The notes under the pieces: model-generated
Seen by the model: only the letters and a program-made list of their open reading frames with translations
Told to the model about the DNA's origin: nothing
Database searches by the model: none
In this document: positions 56,115 through 64,000 of the stretch, in pieces
How positions within the stretch are numbered: the stretch's first letter is position 1
Layout: the number at the start of each line of letters is the position of its first letter
Program-made: the position numbers and the translations under genes
Assembly (NCBI RefSeq): GCF_024868665.1
Contig: NC_079896.1
Coordinates: forward strand, 215,740 to 279,739
DNA: 64,000 nt
Reading direction: 5' to 3'
Source: Triplophysa rosa
Taxonomy: Eukaryota; Chordata; Actinopteri; Cypriniformes; Nemacheilidae

Positions 56115-57804
56115 ATGGCCTCACAGAATATGGATCCCGCTGCTGCCGCTTCAACCGCAGCGCGTAAAGGAAGCGAGACGACCGGAAGTGTGTCTAAAGG
56201 CTCGGTCTCCAAAAGGTATCGCCCCAAAAATAAAGGATTTTTCCAGTTCACATTGAAGAGTGTGACACGACAAGCCCAGATCTCTCCCGTTTTAAGCAAC
56301 GACTCGGTAGCATAAGCTGTTAAAACCAGTACAGAGTTCCTGTAATGTAATGAGTTCTGTTTGTCAGATAGTATCCCACCAACACATTACAACTAGAGAC
56401 TCGTATAGCCAACATTACATCCAATAATACATACCAGTTACTCCTAATAATCATTACATCCAATTCTAACGTTTCTATTGTTACAGTAGTAGTGGTTTGG
56501 TTTCTTTGGAATGACACGTTCAGCCCAGTCCTGAATCTGTGCAGGACTCCTATAGACCTCTTCGGATGACGTGTTTCAGTTACGCAAACGTTTGAACAAA
56601 ATACAACCAACAGACGATTTATAACCCATTTAAAATGTTAAACAAATGTCTTTTTCGGATTGAATTATGTTTGTAAGATTTAAGTTCTAGTGAAACTGGA
56701 AGTGCCTCTGGACCAGTGTTTACATTTTACAGAGCGGTCTATATGAGTGAATAAATGAATGCAACCAAATAAAATCCCTACTACAAATTCTTTTCCAGTT
56801 AACTCACAGGGCAGCTATGAACGTTACTTTTTTGTTTTGTCCTATTGGAATTACCATTGTGCTACTGTAAATTCGGTTGTGGAAGTTTTTTGTTGTTGAA
56901 GATGAGTATTTAATAGCAAAATTAAAATGTTGTGAAATATTCTTGTAGTTTTGTGGTCCTTCACAATCATTATTAATCCACATTTCTTCATTTCGTCTTT
57001 TTCACTACAGACTTCAGCAAGAACTGATGACACTAATGGTGAGCCCTTTGTGTACAGCAGCTGTCGTGTTTTCTGGTTAATGTAGTTTGTTGACTCTGTG
57101 CTTTGTGTTAACGCAGATGTCAGGAGACAAGGGGATTTCAGCGTTTCCAGAATCTGACAATCTGTTCAAATGGATCGGAACAATAGATGGAGCTCAGGGA
57201 ACGGTAGGAGTTTGTACTTTAAACATGTGTTGGAAAACTATTCAAGGAAGTTGTGTGAAGCCACGTGGTGTAAATCCACTTGTTTTCCAGGTTTATGAAG
57301 GTTTGAGGTATAAACTTTCACTGGAGTTTCCTAGCGGGTACCCCTACAACGCCCCACGGGTGAAATTCATCACGGCTTGTTTCCACCCAAATGTTGATGA
57401 GAATGGCTTCATCTGCCTAGACATTTTAAAGGACAAGTGGTCTGCGCTTTATGATGTCCGCTCTATATTACTGTCTATTCAGAGTCTGCTAGGAGGTGGG
57501 TTTTTGTGTCTTTGGCAAGTAAACCATGCTCATTTAGTTTAATGAAACAAGATTTTCCAATCTCTAGATTTCTGTGTATTTTCTTTAGAACCCAACAATG
57601 ATAGTCCATTGAATTCCGCTGCTGCAGAATTATGGGATGACCAAGAAGGTCAGTGATAATTTTTGTGTCCAAATAAGATACTTTTTAATGATATTTTCTT
57701 TGAAATCTAATCATTTTTTGTTAAATTATGCAAAAACTGACACATTTTAAATTGCTTTTGTTTCAGCCTTCAAAGCCCATTTGCGCGCAACCTACAAGAA
57801 TTGA
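56115..57804 (+). CDS. ube2c: Ubiquitin-conjugating enzyme E2 C (UbcH10), six coding exons
   Basis: E2 of the anaphase-promoting complex that primes cyclin B and securin for degradation. Exons: 56115-56215, 57011-57038, 57117-57203, 57291-57495, 57589-57648 and 57767-57804; 172 residues (human 179). The N-terminal extension [13 protein letters not shown]... is typical of UBE2[21 protein letters not shown] follows. In the UBC fold, HPN is at about 104-106 and the catalytic Cys114 lies in [18 protein letters not shown], the same residue number as in human. The C-terminus stops at HLRATYKN, shorter than the mammalian tail. AATAAA lies at 57920. The gene is tail-to-tail with the next gene. Confidence 0.97.
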
Positions 57805-58139
57805 CCGTAAAGATGACATATGTGTCCTGTTTTATCTGTCTCGTGTTCATAATAATGTAAATTTGAATTATGGGTCTGTGTGTGTGTACATTATTTCTAT
57901 GTTGTGTTAAACTTGCCTGAATAAAATGCTGTTTGAAATTTGAGTGTGTGTGCTTCATAATTGGAAGGAAGAGGACGGAGAAGAGTGCGTTTAATGTTTA
58001 TTTTCAATATGTACTATATCAAGGTTTTGGTGGATAAGCTATTGATCAGTTGGAGGTTTCTTTACAATCTGTGGTTAAGGACTGAACTGAAAGGTTATTG
58101 CTACAAATAGTGTTTAGTTGTTCTTTGACTCTCGTCATG

Positions 58140-59264
58140 CTAGCTCAGCAGACATAGCAGACATCCCACTTTACAGTTTTGGTGATGACAACAGCCTGAT
58201 GTATTCTTTTGAGACACAACTTCTACTTCCATCGTCTCCTCCAGGCTCTCATCATCATCATCTTGGTTGGAGCAGCCCTCAACCCAAGCTTCTTGTGTGG
58301 GTTCAACTGACCACAGTGGCACATTCACTCTCTGGAGCATTTCCTCCAGCAGAACGTCGATCTCTTCCACATGACTCTTGAGGACCGGGCACAGCGTCTC
58401 CTCTGCGGATAACCACGGGGTCTGCACCATGGCCGCCCGCGCCGCTACTTCTGAGGTGCCGCCTGCGAATCCTGTGTTCACGAGGGCCTGTCGATCTTTG
58501 CGTTGGGTGAGGGGGAAAAACTCTCGCAGGATTCTGACCTTTCTGAGGTCTTGCTGGAAATGTTCCAAGCTGGAGAGGAAGTTCACCCAAAGTCGCTCAA
58601 CCTGTTCTTTGTCCTCCTGTCCTTGTTCTAGTTCTATCAGTAGAGCGAGTAACCTCCTGTGAAGCCCTGAAACATTAGCATATCAAGTAAACGCTGGTTT
58701 ACAGTTTCAGTGTATTGTAATTGAATACGTCGGCCTCAGTTTTTGCTGTGCAGAAAGACATTTAAAGGTGACGTGTGTCATATCCGTGCCACTACACAAT
58801 TGCTAAAATAACTCCTCAGAAGGGTTTTCCAAACACCAGTGTTTGATTTGAAAACACATGAGTCCTTTAGTTGCACTAATGTTACGGTTTACTGTAAATA
58901 TGACCATGTTGGACTGCATGAGATGGTCAAACAAACAGAGCCAAAGTCAAACTTGGCACCATCCACCGTGTGCATGTGGTGTTCTCCATGCCTCACTCAA
59001 AATCTCTCCAGAAGCACAATCTGTGACCAGTTTTCTTTCTGCTTCTGGTTGTTCAGTCTTACCTGTGCATATTCGATGAGCCAGTGTCCTGGTTTCTTCC
59101 AGTTCTTCTCTAAGGCAGCTGCCATCTGCGTTGGTCCCCAGAGAGGTGGCCATTTGCTGGAAGCATGCCGTCACCTTGCTCAAGGCCGCTTGCGCCTGCT
59201 CGCATTCGTTCACCTCTCTCTTTCTGGATTGGATCTCCACCACGGATTGCCGCCAGCGATTCAT
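58140..59264 (-). CDS. RGS9-binding (R9AP/R7BP-family) protein-like, two coding exons
   Basis: R9AP and R7BP anchor R7-family RGS proteins to membranes and speed G-protein shut-off, R9AP in photoreceptors. Exons: 59063-59264 and 58140-58666; 242 residues (R9AP about 235). The helical N-half has ALSKVTACFQQMATSLGTNA, LREELEETRTLAHRICTG, LHRRLLALL and ERLWVNFLSS. The middle has LVNTGFAGGTSEVAARAAMV, like R9AP, and then EEMLQRVNVPLWSVEP, like the R9AP SNARE-like helix end. Instead of a transmembrane anchor the C-terminus is cysteine-rich (CCHHQNCKVGCLLCLLS), suggesting palmitoylation as in R7BP. I chose the ATG at 59264; the upstream frame is entered through an acceptor near 59288. AATAAA on this strand is at 57997-58002. 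Confidence 0.85.
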
Positions 59265-59287
59265 TACCACCTGTGTGCTGACCGACC

Positions 59288-61502
59288 TAAAATTCAATTC
59301 ATGTTTTACAATTATTGTTCATTTCCCAAACTTCAAAGAAGTGCAGACTTTCCTGGACTGAAGTGATTGTGAGAGGCGTTCAATTTGAGCTGATTCTAGC
59401 GTGAAGTGTTAGAATATGTAAAACCTACTGGTAATGTGGTCTTAAATTGATTTGAATCAAATAAGTCAATTGTGGGCTCGTTTTAACAGATTTCAATTAG
59501 CAAATAAGCTCAAATAAAACACTGTTCTTAATCTGCAGTGTGATGTAAATTTCTATATCCCTTATTTGTATTGACGTTTTTTTTAAAGAATGGAACAAGC
59601 TACAGCAAAGTTGAGCCCAATTCATTTTTAATACTATTAAAGCAACTCGTCGCCTTAGAATGATAAGGTACTGTCTGCGAATAGTTTTGAGATATTGAGC
59701 TTCAAAGTTTTTGCATTTCATATAGCACAAATGATATGGGGAACAAATCTCTTTCATGCATGAAGAAGACAGAGACACTTAATGTACAATATCAACATTT
59801 TCTGAAGTTTTTGTAAATGGGGATTTTTGGAACAGGTCAAACGCAGATAGGACCTTCGGATTCAGAAAAATCACTTTCTGTTTAGAATTCTAAGGTTCTA
59901 TCTGCAAAACATTCATTAAAGCAATTTACTTATTGTTGTTAAAACTTGAAATTAGTTGTTGACATTTACATGCTTTTATGACATTTGTTTCATATTTTAG
60001 GACACAACTTTTTCTTCTAGTTAAGCATAAAAGGCAGTACTAAATGTTTTATATATAGTGCAGGTGTTATTTTACAATAGGATTGTATTTAATATGAATG
60101 CATTCGCTGATATGCAAACAGTGAGCAGTATATTCGTGTACAGCATTTATTGCTGTTGGTTAAGTAATACAAATACTGTCTATGTTAGATCATTGTGCAT
60201 TAACTAATGTCAACAGATTCTTTTAATTTACTAAAAGTGTTTTTGTAAACATTTAGGTAAACACGTTAATATGAATAAATACGGCAGAATGTTTGTTTAC
60301 TTTTATCAGAAGTCGGCTTACTGTAAGTGTCACTAATGATCTTAATAGATAATATTAATGCATTTGTTTAAGTGTGTAGTCACCATAAATGTATAAACTG
60401 AAGAAAGATGCACTTACTGTTAAGTGAGCGTCACAGATGCTCGTGGTGTGTCATGTCTGCCTGAAACCTGCAAACTGTTGTGACGGTGCTGTTCGGCACA
60501 TCCCTTTAAAACACTTTCTACAAACCCCTTTGTCTTTGTACGCTCACCTCTGGTCTTTTTTCCAAAGCTTTTATTGAAGCGGGTCTTCAGGGAGAAGTGG
60601 TCAAATTAGGCCCAAACCTTGCTGTCCACGTTCCCAGAATCCCTTCTGCTCTTCAACATGAAATATGTCCCAGTCAAGTGTTTTACATGAAGAGATGTGA
60701 GCCGTATATACAGTATGGGTGTAATAATGTGAATGCTGTGTGCAGAGGTTAATTGCCCCGGGGGATGATGGGATGGTATTGTGGAGGAACAGATGGGGAT
60801 CCTTTATTGACTCTCTGGTGGTGTCTTGGGCTTGTTTGAAAGCTGCGTGTCGCTTGATGCAACATGTGCCGTCCCACGGGTCAAATCTCCTGAGCAACAC
60901 CGGTAATATTACCTCATTCAGTTAGCAAAACAGCAAAACCATAATGGGCACTGACACAATTCCTAAGTCATTATATTTAGAATCATGTGAGATGCATTAA
61001 AGCAGTAGTTCTTTTGAAAATGAAAATTTGATGCAAGTTTTCTCACTTGCAGCCCATCCAAGATAGTGAGTGACATTATTTCTGTAAACAGTAAAGAAGA
61101 TTTTTAGCTAAAATTGCAATGTGGACCCAATACAAAATTCTTTCCAACGTATGTAAGAAAACCCTAAGCATACAACAGGACTGACAAAAAAACACTTTTT
61201 ACCATCACAAGATGACACCACACATGTCTGTTTACGTGTCTTAGTTTGAAGCTCTCTAGTGTTTTTGTTTTTCTTGTCTTTAGTCACTTTAACGTTTGAC
61301 TCTTTAGTTCTATTATTATGTCTCTTGATATTGTGTTTGGATGAGTGTACTGTACTTCCCTCAGTATGATTCTGATGTTTGTGTTTTACATTTCTTCAAA
61401 CTTTCCTATCATATTCTTCATTTGTTTTTGTTCCAAATCCAGAGAAGTTCAATCCGGATCAGGTTTGTTCTGGCACGCGTTAATTCCTGACGGCACACAA
61501 TC
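59288..61502. other. Region upstream of the RGS9-anchor-like gene
   Basis: A donor-like sequence on the minus strand near 60418 may end a 5'UTR exon. The rest is AT-rich. The stretch 60700-60920 is more GC-balanced and lacks repeats. I see no coding gene. Confidence 0.4.
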
Positions 61503-61993
61503 TTTATTTATCATCTAACAGGTTTGTTCATTTTCATAGCAATGACAAACACAAATTCACTTTTGTACACGTAGGTTACAGCTTGGCCATTGACACGCCT
61601 TACAAAGGCAACTAGAAACTTCAACGATTACATTGAGACAATGGTTGAAATTATTCCACGGATATTGGCAACAGAAAACAGGGAAGAAATGATCTACTAG
61701 TACTGAACGCACGCTGTGGATTTATAACGGAACAATGGGAAGTCATTCTCTGTTACGTGCTATTTATATCACAGTTGTTGAAGACACGATACAAAACCAC
61801 AGGCATCTGATGCAGTCCCCAATCAATACCTCCGGCTCAAACTGGGAATGGAGCTAAAGCGATTGACAAGTTCTCTGGCAGACGCTGGTATAAACTGGTC
61901 AAACAGAAGAAGGGACGTGGTTCGCAGGGGTCAGAAATGTGGCTTTCGTTCTTTACACGTCTTGCTAATTCACATTTGTCCGGGGTGAAGCTG
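61503..61993 (-). other. RNF182-like 3' untranslated region
   Basis: A roughly 0.49-kb tail between the stop and the first AATAAA on the minus strand. No repeat is seen. Confidence 0.5.
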
Positions 61994-62737
61994 TCATGTG
62001 GCGATGGCCGCCATAATCTCGTGGCACAGACACTGGCAAAAGCCGTAGAATACACAGAGGACCAGCGTGGAGGGCACCAGGCTGACCAGAATCACTCCCA
62101 TCGTGAGCTGCTGGATCATCAGCAAGTAGATCCCCAGCGGCAGAGAGCTGAAGTACACCAAACAGAGGACGCCCATCAGGAAGCGCGGGATCGAGCGGGA
62201 CGTCCACGCCCGGCACTTCTGCACGGGCAAGTGGCAAGGCAAGGAGTCCAGACTGGCCGGCCGATACAAGCGCACCATGTTCAGCATGCTCATAGAATCC
62301 GAGGACTGAGACTCCCCGGGGACTTCCATGATGGTGATGACGAGGCAGTCGGACGAGCTGTGCGCTTGCTCTCCTCCGCTGAGGCTGTTGGGCGTCAGGA
62401 GGACCTCGTCGCTGGGCGTGGTGCCGCCCTTACGTGCCCGGTCCTGATACGTAAGAATGGCCAGGATGTTGCTGTCGTCTTGAAGCAGCCAGATCTCCTC
62501 GTCGGGGACGTGCGTCTCGTGGCGACAGAAGGGGCAGCTGATGATGCTCGGAGAGGAGTCCAGCTCCACCATCTTCTTCAGACACTTGGTGCAGACGCGG
62601 TGCAGGCAGCTCAACACTTTAGGTTTGCGGGCACGCGTGTCGTAGCGGTTGTAGCAGATCTTGCATTCCAGTTCCTCCACCGTGTAACGCACGGGTGCCT
62701 GGGAGCCCTCGGCCTCCGAGTCTGACTTCTGACTCAT
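61994..62737 (-). CDS. RNF182-like membrane RING-type E3 ubiquitin ligase
   Basis: RNF182 is a brain-enriched endomembrane E3 that ubiquitinates V-ATPase subunit c. A single coding exon gives 247 residues, the length of mammalian RNF182. The C3HC4 RING is at 25-71 (C25, C28, C44, H46, C49, C52, C68, C71) in LECKICYNRYDTRARKPKVL. A shared middle block follows (DCLVITIMEV, RLYRPASLDSL). Two hydrophobic helices lie at about 183-205 and 211-233, the second continuing into YGFCQCLCHEI. The start follows an acceptor (CTCTCAG) at 62739-62745, so a 5'UTR exon lies upstream. Similarity to RNF182 is clear, but I cannot say whether this is rnf182 itself or a paralogue. AATAAA on this strand is at 61503-61508. 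Confidence 0.88.
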   Translation of the reverse strand: MSQKSDSEAEGSQAPVRYTVEELECKICYNRYDTRARKPKVLSCLHRVCTKCLKKMVELDSSPSIISCPFCRHETHVPDEEIWLLQDDSNILAILTYQDRARKGGTTPSDEVLLTPNSLSGGEQAHSSSDCLVITIMEVPGESQSSDSMSMLNMVRLYRPASLDSLPCHLPVQKCRAWTSRSIPRFLMGVLCLVYFSSLPLGIYLLMIQQLTMGVILVSLVPSTLVLCVFYGFCQCLCHEIMAAIAT

Positions 62738-63927
62738 CCTGAGAGATGGAGCGAGGGGACCGGCAGAGAGAGCAGGTGCGAACGATTGAATCAGGCAAGG
62801 CTGTGGAAACACCACCTGAGGAATGTTCTCGCTGGCTCTTGTTTTTTGCAAAAAAGACTTGGGCAAATTCATTTAAAAAGAAAAGCTTGCATCACATAAT
62901 GCTGATCGGACAACACACGTCTACAAAAGAAGTATAACAAACTTAGTTCTGCAACATTGAGACCAAACTGAATAGTTAACATTTGATGTAAATATTTGTG
63001 AAATTATTTTGTGTGTTTTTTTTTTTACAAAGTCAGTGCATGCTAAATGTGCGTTTCTCTGTTTCACACTCGATGCGTAAATGTACTTTGGTGCCTTGTC
63101 CAGACTGACTCGATGAAAGGCAAAACTGAAGAGACAGAAAATAAATGAAGGTGGTTGACACCAGAGAGGTCCAAATATATTCCATCACAGCAGATTCGAT
63201 GGCGACCCTTCTGATATCAAGAGTCCGGACAAAGCGTCTGTTTTTCTGTCGTTATCCATAATTGATTCACGAAATGAAGAGCTGCAGACTCAGAGAACGT
63301 CCTGAAACTGTCCGTTTTTCAAGGAGGATTACACAGAATTCAGCAGTGCAGATCCTCAAGTTCTGGTCTGAAAAAGAGAAGAAACACAATCAGCTAAAGG
63401 TACAAAACAAATGTAATGTGTTTAAAATCCCTTCAGTGTGTTTGTGTGTGACAGATTCACCTGCAGCTTGATGTCTTCAGCTTACCTCTGTGAGGAAAAA
63501 CCTTCGCCCTAAAGAACCCTTCTCATCTCATCTATCAGGAACATTCAAGTATCAACATAGGGGTGGGTGTGTGCTAGAAAGCATGCATACTGCGTGTCAA
63601 AAATACTGCTATCGGGTCGTCCCCAACACACATTCAGGTTAGCGGTGGATCAATATGGATATACGGTGACATCCTCACATACGACTGGTGATAAGTGTGT
63701 GTTTCTCACAGCTGATGAGATGGTAATGGAGATTCTCATATGTGCTAGTCGCAGGTGTGGCATACGGTCGAAGGGAAGGCCGGCAGGAGGACTTCGGTCC
63801 CTGCGGACGTGACTCGCTCACATTCGACACCACAAGGCAAACGAATGATGCAAGTGGATGTTAACATAACAAGCGCGCCGCTTACATGCTCATTTAATTT
63901 CCCACAACCAAATGTTTCATTGTTTTT

Positions 63928-63930
<3 letters not shown>
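62738..63930. other. 5' flank and intron of the RNF182-like gene
   Basis: AT-balanced sequence with no recognisable gene or element. Any 5'UTR exon of the RNF182-like gene would lie here or beyond the window. Confidence 0.4.

Positions 63931-64000
<70 letters not shown>
63931..64000. repeat. CT microsatellite at window end
   Basis: An almost pure (CT)n tract interrupted once by a CCC; it runs off the window edge. Confidence 0.95.

Noticed and set aside
61937..62725. A 262-codon open frame on the plus strand
   Set aside because: It is antisense to the RNF182-like exon, whose RING and membrane segments are clearly real. The plus-strand translation is low-complexity and matches no family.

Overview
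The window looks like ordinary nuclear DNA from a teleost fish, most likely a cyprinid or close relative. The evidence is multi-exon genes with GT-AG introns whose proteins match vertebrate families over their full length, one Pol III tRNA gene, dense MITE and hAT-type repeats, long CA, GA and CT microsatellites, and tRNA-derived SINE pieces. Nothing here is prokaryotic or viral. I rebuilt eleven genes by joining exons by hand. Ten protein models close in frame; one slain1 junction and one mtrf1 acceptor remain questionable.

Left block (about 1.4-16 kb): slain1-like (+, microtubule plus-end factor), tRNA-Glu (-), wbp4 (+, spliceosomal WW protein) and mtrf1 (-, mitochondrial release factor). 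wbp4 and mtrf1 are near neighbours on human 13q14, and SLAIN1 is also on human chromosome 13.

A transposon-rich gap (16.5-18.1 kb) follows. The right block begins with ctsa (+, lysosomal carboxypeptidase, with a CLEAR/TFEB palindrome upstream), pltp (-, phospholipid transfer protein, tail-to-tail with ctsa) and pcif1 (+, cap-adjacent m6Am methyltransferase). This is the CTSA-PLTP-PCIF1 order and orientation of human 20q13.12. After it come dnttip1 (+, MiDAC histone deacetylase subunit) and ube2c (+, APC/C E2), which in human lie on the other side of CTSA. An RGS9-anchor-like gene (-) and an RNF182-like membrane RING E3 gene (-) end the window. The genes are housekeeping and tissue genes that share a neighbourhood, not a pathway.

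The most unusual structure is in non-coding DNA: a three-level transposon nest inside dnttip1 intron 2; a MITE whose empty site survives 90 bp away in a tandem duplicate; a 1 kb GA tract upstream of pltp; a 1 kb minisatellite abutting an mtrf1 splice acceptor; and an mtrf1 exon whose only frame-consistent acceptor reads GG instead of AG. I found no convincing undescribed biological system.
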